From Heterohyrax brucei (Eukaryota > Chordata > Mammalia > Hyracoidea > Procaviidae), in NCBI GenBank assembly GCA_028571685.1, contig CM053154.1:7415501-7479500 (forward strand): a stretch of DNA of 64,000 bases. Direction: 5' to 3'. The notes below the pieces were generated by a model. The model made no database searches. It saw only the letters and a program-made list of their open reading frames with translations, and was not told the DNA's origin. Shown here piece after piece: positions 55,016-64,000 of the stretch. Every line of letters begins with the position of its first letter. The stretch's first letter is position 1. The translations under genes were made by a program, and so were the position numbers.

Positions 55016-57089
55016 CGTCTGATCCACTGGACAGCATAGTGATATGAGTACAACCACGAGATCTGTCTTCCTCAGCCTAGTGTGTAAAACCTGCCTGAGC
55101 ATCAGAAAAAAGTTAGTTTCAAATTTATTCACTGGAGTTAGACCATAAGTTAGAAAACAGCTTCCCAAATTGCTGATGTTTACTCATTTATCAAGATCCC
55201 GTATGCACCTTTATGAAAGTCAGTATAAGATCCAGTGGTCATTGAACTAGATCTCAAGTCTTTCACTGATACTCACAGACGCCAAGTTGTATCTCAACAA
55301 TGTAGAATTAAAAAAAAAAAAAAAAAAAAAGCTGCTTTAACTCTACTAAAATACCACAACTGATGATGTGATAATCTGGGTGTTCCCCTGGGTGCATGGT
55401 CCCTAGACCTGCTGCTGTCCCTGTCCAGAAAACACTGCTGAGGTCAACCCTTCCAGACAAAAGTGGACTGGACTTCAGGACACAATTTGACCATAGGGTG
55501 TGTGTACTTTATGGTTCTATACATTTGTAGGATGCTGTCCTACTGGTCTCTTTCTAGAGGGGAGAGCAGAGTGTGGACAGGAGGGAACAGGAGATTGTTA
55601 AGAGGATACAACAAGTATAGAATGAAATGGAGTGTGCTGTCACTGGGCAAGGAGAGCAGAAGCAGCTGCAGATAGGCGGGCATGCAAATTTAATTTGGAT
55701 TGTATACTTTCACTTAATCACACACAAAAAATTAAAAGTAAAAATAAAAAAGCTTCTTTAAACAGTTATTCCCACTTATAGGTAGTTAAAAGCATTCATC
55801 GTTGGTTTAAGTCATTCTCCTTTTCATCTCAAACAATGGTTTGGGGGGCTTTGCTAGCATGCAGATGAGACAGAGCCTGAGTCAAAATGAATTATTACAA
55901 GAAAGTCACAGAGGCATAAGCTAAACAAGGAAAGCTAGGGATTCAACTGAAATTCAGGAAAATCAGCACAATGACTTGCAAAATACTAACAGTTTAGACA
56001 TCCAAATTTGATCTACAAGCTCTAGGGACTCAGAGAGAAGCCTGTACATGTAAGAATGTGATCTCTAGAAGGTACGCTGGATTATGGAGCTCACTGTCTA
56101 AGCCGTAACACACTCCCGGCTTTCTTTGGCTGGGAAGTCATTTCACATTATGGCTATTTGTGACTAAAATGTAGTTCTATTGCACAATATCATTATCAGA
56201 GCCATCTTCCTCTGTGTCCTGGCATCTGAACTACATCATAACGGGCCTTTGGGCATATTACATACAATTAGGAAATCTTCTTTAGTAGCTCTTTTTTTTT
56301 TTTTCCAAATATGTAATTTTGGCTGAATGATATTAAGCGCTTGAAAAAAAAGATATCATTACATTAACTGAAATTATTACTATTTTAATTTGCCTGCAAA
56401 GCCTTTATTTCAAGTATCATTTCTTATAACTCGTAACTCAGTGGGTATCATCATCCTGATAGCATTTTAGCTACTTGATAGCCTGAGACATTTGGGAGGA
56501 ATCATTCCAAACAGAAAATCTGTTTAATGAGCACTTCTAGTGTTCATGGTGAACAGCTATTTTCCACACTCTTAAAGTACAGGACTAAGCCAGGGACTTC
56601 AGCCACCTTTTTTAATGTAACACCTGGCATTCCATTCCTCCCTGATCCTGACCCCAGCAATCATCTTTGAGCACCACCTTGCCAATTTATGAAACTGATG
56701 GATTACAGAAAGAACACAGAAGTGAAGTCAGCTTCCTGAAATAGCAAGTTTTAAGACGAATTTCTGGAACAATCACCTTACGGTGCAATACAATGAAACT
56801 GTTTCTTATAATTTTCCACCAGCCAAGCCTTGGCTGGGAGGATATTATTTGTTGGAGGAAATGACATTCCTGGGATTGCAGAAAGCAAATCACTGATGGC
56901 GATGGAAATCTTTAACCACTTACTCTTTTTTTTCTTCAACTAAAATGCAGTGAAAAACAAGGACACAGTGTTTTGTGAACTGTTTGTTGTGTGCTATACA
57001 CATGGTGGTCTTGTGGTCAAAGCAGTTCTTGGAGGCTCCTGCCTCTGCTCCGAATGCAGAAATATAAAATCTAGCCAGTGTGTCATACC
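55016..57089. other. Mostly unique AT-rich stretch
   Basis: A poly(A) run of about 20 lies at 55311-55330 and a T run near 56291. No exon or confident repeat was recognised. Confidence 0.4.
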
Positions 57090-57247
57090 AGCAGCCCTGG
57101 TGGAACAGTGGGTAAGAGCTCGGCTGCTGACCAAAAGGCTGGCAGTTTGAATCCACCAGCTGCTCGTTGGAAACCCTATGGGGCAGTTCTACTCTGGCCC
57201 ATAGAATTGCTATGAATTAGTCAACACAATAGCAATGAGTTGGGTTT
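57090..57247 (+). repeat. AfroSINE
   Basis: CAGCCCTGGTGGAACAGTGG, GGCAGTTTGAATCCACCAGC, GGGGCAGTTCTACTCTGGCC and ATTGCTATGAATTAGTC are present. Flanks GTCATAC and GTCATAT suggest a short, imperfect duplication. Confidence 0.85.
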
Positions 57248-57615
57248 ATGTCATATGTATTTCACAAGTTAAATTATTTATAACATATCATAAATTAAAA
57301 ACATAATTGTGCTCAAAAAATAAGCTGAGGAAACAGAGAGAGCAGTGCTGACAGCTCTGGACAAGCTCCCTACTGGCCCAGGGGCTGGCTCTGGGACAGC
57401 CTCAACATTGCTGCAAGACTGGACACTGAGCCACGGAGTCAAGACGTGGGGGCCCACGACACTGAGAGGAAGTGCCCCAAAACAGTTAGCCGTGGTAAAG
57501 CAAACCCGGAAAAAGCAGAGGGAATACCGCTTAACATGAGCCTGAAAGCTAAAATGTCGCAGCTCATGAGAAAAAAAACAACACTCCAAAAAGCAGGCAA
57601 GAATTTCACAGATCA
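57248..57615. other. Unclassified stretch
   Basis: A minus-strand frame of 114 codons (57278-57622) has no recognised domain. Confidence 0.35.
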
Positions 57616-58075
57616 GGGGCATTAGTTCGCTATTGCTGCTATGGCAGATACCACAAGCTTGGTGACTTAAGAAAGCACAAATGTGTTATCTAACAGCTTT
57701 GTAGTTCAGAAATCTAAAATGAGTCTTACTGGGCTAAACACAAATTGTCCTCAGAGCTACATTTCTTCCCAGAGGCTCTTTGGGAAGCTTTGTTTCCTTG
57801 CCTTTGTCCAGCTTCCTGCCTGCATTGTTTGACTACGTCCCTCTTCCGCCACCTTCAAAGCCCAGGAACGGCAGGTTAAGATTTTGTCACGTCACATCAC
57901 TGCCTCCCTCTTCCAGAACCTGTATGAGTACGTAACGTCCCCTCAGATGATCTAGGACTATTGCCCTATTTTAAAGTTGGATAATTCTCAAACTTAATTC
58001 CATCTGCTACCTTCATTCTTCTTCGTTATGTAATACAATATATCACAGGTTCCAGGGATCACGCCACGAACATCT
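57616..58075 (-). mobile_element. MaLR-like LTR, antisense
   Basis: GCATTAGTTCGCTATTGCTG, then GGTGACTTAAGAAAGCAC and TTAGCT-like blocks to TATATCACAGGTTCC, matches the antisense outline of MaLR LTRs (CTGCTATGGCAGATACCACA). It is old. The edges are approximate. Confidence 0.5.
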
Positions 58076-59154
58076 CGGGACAGGGCGCTGCTCTACTTAC
58101 AACATCAGGAGAAGACTTGACACCTGACAAGATGCAAATGAGGGTGCAATCTCAAAATAACTTTAAAGCAACTCTATCTAAGATGTTCAAAAAGATTGAG
58201 GTAGGAATAACAGCAACTAAAACAAACAAAAGATTATAAAGTGTTTCATGTAAAGTTAATAGAAAATGAGTTTATGGAAGTTAGAGGAGATTTGGTAGGC
58301 TAACATACTAGCCTTATACTAGCTTACTTTCCTGAATTGAAAAAATTTAAAAAAAAAGAAAATCTTTTTTTTTTTCAGCTACGTTTCCCAGGTCCCAGAC
58401 AGCTGAGAAACTTGATGTGATTTAGGTCTGGCCTATGAGAAGTACTCCCACGAGATGTGAATTTGGAACTGAGTTAAGTGGAGGGAGAGGTTGTGACGTA
58501 GAAGGCATCCGTTTTTTTGCTCATGAACTTGGATTGGCCCTGAAGCCAACTGTTGTAGCTGCAGCATCTTGTCAGCAGATTGTAGCTGAGGTGGTGGCTT
58601 CTTGGAAACAGCGCCGCAGCACTGGGCCCCTGGTCTCTGGAAAGGAGCTCAAGTCAGAGCTCTGGAGTGGTGACAGAGGCAACAGTCCCACTGGATGCCA
58701 GGGTTTGGCACGCTGTGCTGTAAATCCTCAGCCTTGCGGTGACTGTTTGCATCCCTAACTCCCCAAGTAACATCTCTTCCTCCTTAACACTGTGGAAATA
58801 GCTTCTCTGACGTACATCAGAGCCCTGACTAACACATGACAAAATGGATTGCCTCCGGTAGGAGCAGAATGTTATTAACTGCTTTCTAAGCAAGATTTAG
58901 TGATACCCAGTTATCTCTCTCCTCCGTCATTATCAGTGAGCACAGGTAAACAGCTTGGGCCTCAACTGAACTTCAGTTTAAATGACAAAAAAACTACAAA
59001 GTCAAAAATTATGTTGGACAGTTGGAAAGAGATGAAATTAATTTTTCGGGAAGCAGTAGAGCTCCACTTTTTGTTTTAAATTAAACAAGTATTTCAAAAC
59101 TGACAAAAAACAAAATCACCCTTAGATGAGGCCACAATCGCATTTGGTTAATAG
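58076..59154. other. Unclassified stretch, possible old LTR fragment
   Basis: 58385-58835 (TGTGATTTAGGTCTGGCCTA, then CTCTCTGACGTACATCAGAG) has the look of an ancient LTR-type or MER-type repeat, but I could not assign a family. The rest was not recognised. Confidence 0.3.
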
Positions 59155-59335
59155 GACTGACAATTTGTCCTGATCGGCACAATACTTGGCAGTTCGAACC
59201 CACCCAGCAGCTGCGAGAAAGAGCTGGTGATCTGCGTCTGTAAAAACTACTGCCTGCAAAACCCTCTCGGGCAGTTCTACTCTGTCACGCGAGGTCCTCA
59301 TAAGTCACAAATTGACTGGACAGCATCCAGCAATA
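59155..59335 (+). repeat. AfroSINE, long variant
   Basis: TTGGCAGTTCGAACCCACCC, GAGAAAGAGCTGGTGATCTG, CGGGCAGTTCTACTCTGTCA and AAGTCACAAATTGACTGGAC are present. Confidence 0.75.
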
Positions 59336-59564
59336 AGGGCAGATGATCTAATTCCAGCCCGTGGATGGCAGATGTCAGGGAAACAAGAAAGAATCACTGT
59401 CCTGATGATCCTTTACTCCAGATGAGAAAGTAGCTTGAGACTTAGGCTGATCCTGTTTTCTGCCATTGCAGTTACACGATTATCTGGGCAACATTGAAAC
59501 AGCCAAGTCACTCTTTTCCCCAGTGGCTGCTAATGCTGTCGTGGGAGGCTCCATACTTGTCAGA
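59336..59564. other. Unclassified short stretch
   Basis: Nothing recognised. Confidence 0.4.
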
Positions 59565-60110
59565 ACTCTTTTTATTTTTTAAATTATTTTATTTATTTCT
59601 TTATTACAGTAAATGAATAAAATTTCTAATATCTATCAACTGTCTCATCTATGATAAACCCTCACTGCCCCCTGCCCTTGTAGCTGTCAAAGAGTTGTTC
59701 TGCTTTTTCTTCTATAGATAACTCTATTTTTAAGTCCTTGTAATAGGGACAGGGTCGCCATGACTCAGATCCGACTCGAAGGCACTTGGCTTGGCATACA
59801 ATATTTGTCCTTTTGCCACTGATTGATTTCACTCAGCATAGTATCTTCCAACTGAAACCGTATTATGAGATGTTTTCTAAAATCATCATTGTTTTTTTTA
59901 TCATAGCAGAGTGTTCCTTGGAGTATATGTAGTTTGTTTATCCCTACATCTGTTGATGGGCATCTGGGACAATTCCATCTTTTTGCTGTTGTGGACTGGG
60001 CTGCCCTCAACATTCTTGTGCATGTGTCTGTTTGTGGGACAGCATTTTTTTCTGAAGGATGAATTCCTAAGAACTTTTCAAGAGTGTGGGTAGATCAAGG
60101 TTAAGAACCT
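59565..60110 (-). mobile_element. L1 end-of-ORF2 and 3'UTR fragment, antisense
   Basis: CACTGATTGATTTCACTCAG, TATCCCTACATCTGTTGATG and TGTGGACTGGGCTGCCCTCA follow the antisense L1 order seen at 2530-2790. A SINE tail fragment interrupts it at 59745-59797. Confidence 0.7.
59745..59797 (+). repeat. AfroSINE tail fragment inside L1
   Basis: AGGGACAGGGTCGCCATGAC then TCAGATCCGACTCGAAGGCA. Only the last 45 or so bases of the SINE or RTE end are present. Confidence 0.65.
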
Positions 60111-60357
60111 AGTCCAGATTTTTTTTTTTCCTGTCCTGTTATTTAGAAAAAAATGTTGACTCCTTTGATTTTTGGGGTGGAATCAAAATACCCGAGAGTC
60201 TACCCCTAGAGAAAACTCACCTGTGATCGCCTCACTATCATCCCTTCACTACAGTCAAGAAAAATTTAGGATTTCTAAGTCTGAATTTACTTCTGTAGCT
60301 TTTCTCACATATTATTTGGGATCATAGGTCAAGATTTGTACCACGTTCTTTGTCTTT
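60111..60357. other. Unclassified short stretch
   Basis: Nothing recognised. Confidence 0.4.
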
Positions 60358-60510
60358 GGGAGCCCTTGTCATGTGGTGGTGCAGCACTCAGCTGCAGCTC
60401 AGAAGGTTGGCAGTTTGATCCACCACCCGCTACCTGGAAACTGTGTGGGAAACCCCATATGGTCACTAGGAGTCGGCATCAAGTGACGGCAACAGGTTTG
60501 CTTGCTTTCT
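60358..60510 (+). repeat. AfroSINE
   Basis: GGAGCCCTTGTCATGTGGTG, GGCAGTTTGATCCACCACCC and TCACTAGGAGTCGGCATCAA are present. Confidence 0.8.
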
Positions 60511-60799
60511 TCCTCTTTGTTTCTTCTGTTTAAAATCACAACATGAACGCATCCAGAGAATAACAGATTCTCATTAACTTACCTACCTAGGAATTACCTC
60601 TCAAGGACGTTATATGCTGTTTGTTTTCTTTAAAGTCAATTTTTAACAAAGGATAGTGAATCAATGAAAACAAGAGTAGAAACAAAATATTAAGAACTTG
60701 ATAAAAGAAAGGGAAATTTGAAGAGATAGCATCAGTCATCTGACTGAAAACTGGCTTCTTGTGTTGTCATCAGGCAACGTCAGCGGCGGGTCAAAACCT
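60511..60799. other. Unclassified short stretch
   Basis: Nothing recognised. Confidence 0.4.
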
Positions 60800-60958
60800 G
60801 TTACCAAACTCATGGCTGTGGAGTCAATTCTGATTCACAGCAACCCTGTGGGACAGAGCAGAACTGCTCCTTAGGGTTGCCAGGAAGCAGCTGGTGTATT
60901 TGAACTGCTGATCTTTTGGTCAGCAGGCAAAATGCTTAACCACTGTGTGCCAGCCCTC
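60800..60958 (-). repeat. AfroSINE
   Basis: GAGTCAATTCTGATTCACAG, CTGTGGGACAGAGCAGAACT and TGATCTTTTGGTCAGCAGGC are in antisense order. Confidence 0.85.
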
Positions 60959-61189
60959 CAGGGGTAGGCCAACCACCTCTAATAAAGGCAGAGTGTCTCC
61001 ATCATTAGGGGACAGTCTGGAGACACTTGGCACTGCCTGTGTTGCAGAGATGATGGGAGAGAGGGCTGTCCAAAATGTGTGCTCCCTTTATAGGCTACAC
61101 CTGCACTCCTTCCATTGTCTCTAAAACTGTAGGAAAATGGGCTTTCTCTCCTTATTCCCATTTCGGATGATGATTTAAAATGTATGGCT
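60959..61189. other. Unclassified short stretch
   Basis: Nothing recognised. Confidence 0.4.
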
Positions 61190-61355
61190 TAATACTCCTG
61201 TGTGGCATGGCAGTTAAGAGCTACACTGCCTACTAAAAGATTAGCCATAGAAATGCGCCGGCAGATCCTTTGGAAGCCGAATGGGGCAGTTCTACTCTGT
61301 CCTACAAGGTCACTACACATCCGAATTGGCTTGACAGCAACGGACTTTTTAGTCC
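61190..61355 (+). repeat. AfroSINE
   Basis: GGCATGGCAGTTAAGAGCTA, GGGGCAGTTCTACTCTGTCC and GGCTTGACAGCAACGGAC are present. The middle is diverged. Confidence 0.8.
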
Positions 61356-62951
61356 TAGGACAGAAATATGCCAAAATGTTCATCTGGAAGAAGAGACCAC
61401 CGAGGAGGGGCTCCAGAGGCAGGAACAGAATCAGCACATGTAAGCATACAACATCAAAACTGTCCGACATCCAGCTGGCCAACTGCCACGCACCGCCACA
61501 TTCCCACCTTCCTGGCTACCTCACAGCACTGTAAAAGGAGAATAAATCACTTGACATGACTAGGTTTTAGGAAAATATGTGAGAGTCATTCAGGCAAAAA
61601 ATCAGTTTGGAATGGATGAAATTTTCCATCTGAGTGGCTTCTACCGGAAGAGAATGTTTCTCAGAGTGCAGTATTTTTAATCTTGTTTTAAGATAAATAC
61701 TTTCATGTGTAAATCACTCAGTTGTAAAGGCACTTCAATTTTATTTTGCTTTAGTTTGGAGGTTTTGGAATTACTCTGTGCCGTTGCAAGTGAAAGCTCT
61801 TCGATAAAACGAAGATGGAGGCCAAAAGCCTCCATCACAAAAGTGCAAGTAAATCACGAATTTCTATAACACTAGAGCTGTTTGCAGTTGGCAAAATTTC
61901 CTAACAAAATGCAGGAAGAGGGCTTCCACCGAATGCTCTCTGGCACCGGCACTGCCCATAGGTCTTGGGTGCCAGCAAATGACAGAAAATACCACGCACA
62001 AAGCATCTTCCGTGATTGCAACAGTTTGCTAATATCTTAATGGCTGAATTAGGATAATTACAAAAATCTTAGCTTTACATTATTTGTGAAGTGTATGTGT
62101 GTGTGTGACAGCCTTCCCCAGCAAACATAGACTCAGATTCAGCAGCATTCAGTGGGAAACAGTTCTGTGCTAATAACACAAAATGGACCTTAAGCTGCAG
62201 CATATTAATCAAATTCATTTAAGTACATTCATTAATTTGTGAATATAACAGCCAAACCAGGAATGTGGAATTTGCTGATTCTGCACAAAATACGTGTATT
62301 AACAAATGCTAAAACTTCAACATGAATAATAGCTTTGAAAATATTTTCATGAGGCAAAATTCTAAGGAGTGTTACTGAGTAATTGTTTTCTTTTTTAAAT
62401 TTGTACTTTTGCTTCCTTTTGTGTTAATTTGACCTTAAGTGGAAAACATGAAAACAGAAGAGGAAAACAATTAAGAAATATAAAATCAGCCCAGCAGATT
62501 GTAAAAGAAAAAAAGAGAGTATGAAATTGGGCGATGTTCATACAATATTAAATTTCCTGCCTCTCTTTCAAATCACTTAATTTAAAAATAGGTTGGGGCA
62601 CCTTGGACATGATTCAATTTCTATGCAGAAAGACATAGAAATTTGCAGCTAAGTTAGGAAAAAGTCATTCCCTGAACTGGACTGGAGGCAGGTGCAGAGG
62701 GCGTGGCAAAGAAAACCAGGCCATTAAGGGAATATCTGCGTGTCAAAAACTCTGGGAAAATTTCACACTTTCTCTTAAGTCAGAAAGATCTAAGTCTCCT
62801 GTTAACATTCAATGATGACCTTTTTAGTATATTACTTTTTATCCTAAATGACAATTATTCTGAAGGTAAGATTCCTTCCCAAGCTTCTATGCACTTAGCA
62901 CAATGACAGAGGATGTGCTAGATAAATGTATAAAATAACTATTGTACAAGG
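61356..62951. other. Unique AT-rich stretch, possible conserved non-coding DNA
   Basis: 61690-62660 is free of recognisable repeats and rich in homeodomain-type motifs (GCATATTAATCAAATTCATT near 62199, ACATTCATTAATTTGTGAAT near 62225). A short hairpin GGAGGC-CAAAA-GCCTCC lies at about 61816. An L2-like tail lies near 62875-62925. No exon was recognised. Confidence 0.35.
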
Positions 62952-63112
62952 GGAAACTTCATGATGCAGTGAGTAAGCGTCTGGCTACTAATCAAAAGGA
63001 CGGCAGTTCAAATCGACCAGTCACTCTTTGGAAACCCCACAGGGCACTTCTTCTCTGTGCTGTAGGGTTGTGACTCAGTGGCAGTCGGTCTGGTTTCGGG
63101 TTTTGTACTGTA
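62952..63112 (+). repeat. AfroSINE
   Basis: GGGAAACTTCATGATGCAGT, GGCAGTTCAAATCGACCAGT and TGCTGTAGGGTTGTGACTCA are present. Flanks ATTGTACAAG and ACTGTACAAA suggest a diverged target duplication. Confidence 0.8.
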
Positions 63113-63189
63113 CAAAGAAAATAAGGTAAGAGTTATAAGGGAGGTATAAAGACAACATCTCCAGATTCAGAAGGATCAAAGCAGGTAAA

Positions 63190-63320
63190 CACTGGAAAGG
63201 CTTCTGCTCAGGAGCTGCATCTGAACTGGAAACTGCTTGAAGGCAGGCCCATTCAGTCTCTTTGTCTATGTTGTGTTTAGCTCAGCACGCAGGGATAAGC
63301 AGGTGCTCAGTGCAGCACAG
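63190..63320 (+). repeat. L2-like 3' end
   Basis: AACTGCTTGAAGGCAGGCCC, then TTTAGCTCAGCACGCAGGGA and CAGGTGCTCAGTG. Confidence 0.5.
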
Positions 63321-63596
63321 TTTTGAAAGGGCAAGTCAACCAGGCGGGGACAAAGTTCGCTGGGTGAGCAGGAGTAGTTGGGTTAGAACACCATGTACCG
63401 AGGAACCGAGTTGGCTTCAGAGGACCTTAGTCTCAGGCCGTGTGAGGCTGGGGAAGGGTTCCATGTTCAAACAGGCTTGAGAACCACTCCATACCCTTCC
63501 TTCCTATTGTAGAGTTGTAACATACAGTAGCTTATGAAGGGAGGCGAAAGGGCTGCGGCTAAGAAACCTATTAAACTTCATTCAACCCACATTTGA
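63321..63596. other. Unclassified short stretch
   Basis: Nothing recognised. Confidence 0.4.
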
Positions 63597-63652
63597 CAAG
63601 CCAAGCCAAGTGCCGTCGAGTTGGATCCAACTCATGGCGACCCTCTTCCCTC
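63597..63652 (-). repeat. AfroSINE or RTE 3' end fragment
   Basis: CCAAGTGCCGTCGAGTTGGA then TCCAACTCATGGCGACCC, nearly the same as 43036-43100. Confidence 0.65.
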
Positions 63653-63782
63653 ACTATGGACCTGTGTTGGGAAATTCTGGGTTTGAGCACGAGCTGGAGA
63701 CAAAGATTAGGGAGACAGGTTGGGGCTGCTATGAAGTGGCCCATGAAGGTCTAAGCCTTCAGACTGAGGTGTCTACAGTCAC

Positions 63783-63866
63783 ATTTTTTTTCTAATGAAG
63801 ACTTATAGAAGGCTTTGATCATAGATTTTTTTTCTAATGAAGAGTTATAGAAGGCTTCCATCATAG
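63783..63866 (+). repeat. 42-bp tandem duplication
   Basis: Two units start with ATTTTTTTTCTAATGAAG at 63783 and 63825 and differ at only a few bases. Confidence 0.85.
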
Positions 63867-63874
63867 ACACTGGA

Positions 63875-64000
63875 TATCGTAGATTGAATTATGTCCCCCC
63901 AAAACTACGCATAGATATTTGGCTGGGCTGTGATTCCCTGTATTGTGCGATTGACCACCATTTGGTGATTTTCCTGTGCTGTAAATCCTCATCTCTGCAC
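63875..64000 (+). mobile_element. ERVL-MaLR-like LTR, cut by the window edge
   Basis: GTAGATTGAATTATGTCCCC, GGCTGGGCTGTGATTCCCTG and TTTTCCTGTGCTGTAAATCC match the first quarter of the LTR at 22495. It is a fossil and the rest lies outside the window. Confidence 0.7.

Noticed and set aside
1-64000. CRISPR arrays, bacterial operons, ribosome binding sites, phage genes
   Set aside because: The window is plainly vertebrate genomic DNA with SINEs and LINEs; repeats are dispersed and not spaced as in arrays.

Overview
The window reads as intergenic or intronic DNA of an afrotherian mammal, most probably a paenungulate and by repeat style most like an elephant. The diagnostic signal is about thirty copies or fragments of tRNA-derived AfroSINEs. 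These have a head around GGTGGTGCAGTGGTTAAG, a box-B-like CAGTTCAAATCCACCAG and a tail around GTCGCTATGAGTCGGAATCG. They lie beside L1 elements with the 3'UTR type I associate with elephant, RTE-clade LINEs and a rarer tRNA-Gly-like SINE. The species call rests on recognising repeat families, not on a gene.

No protein-coding exon, tRNA or rRNA gene could be supported. Open frames are short, except one of 320 codons at 9665-10627, which begins inside a MIR and resembles nothing I know. Two GC/CpG-rich blocks stand out as possible regulatory DNA. The one at 12055-12500 has GC boxes and a G-quadruplex motif. The one at 51850-52450 is a GTGG-rich cryptic repeat that encloses an unusually CpG-rich AfroSINE.

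Layout: 0.99-3.6 kb is an antisense L1 3' part carrying a mariner foldback element. 3.6-5.0 kb is a tRNA-Gly SINE with a 143-bp unclassified insert, and a second copy of that insert lies 1.1 kb away. 6-20 kb is mixed unique DNA, L1 3'UTR pieces and AfroSINEs, with the CpG island. 20-24 kb is a MIR broken by an AfroSINE and by an LTR, then a complete solo LTR with matching 5-bp flanks. 24-31 kb is mostly unique, with an inverted repeat, a perfect 57-bp tandem duplication and an RFX-like X-box. 31.5-43.7 kb is dense in repeats: two RTE LINEs, two more mariner foldbacks, old L1 and L2, and a nested mariner/MaLR/ERVL block. 44-64 kb is mostly unique, with scattered AfroSINEs, the GTGG block, a possible piggyBac element, further old LTRs and a partial LTR at the right edge.

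The parts are linked by mobilisation rather than by gene function. AfroSINE tails match the RTE 3' end, which suggests RTE machinery spread them. The mariner foldbacks share one asymmetric design and so derive from a single rearranged founder. The LTR copies are fossils.
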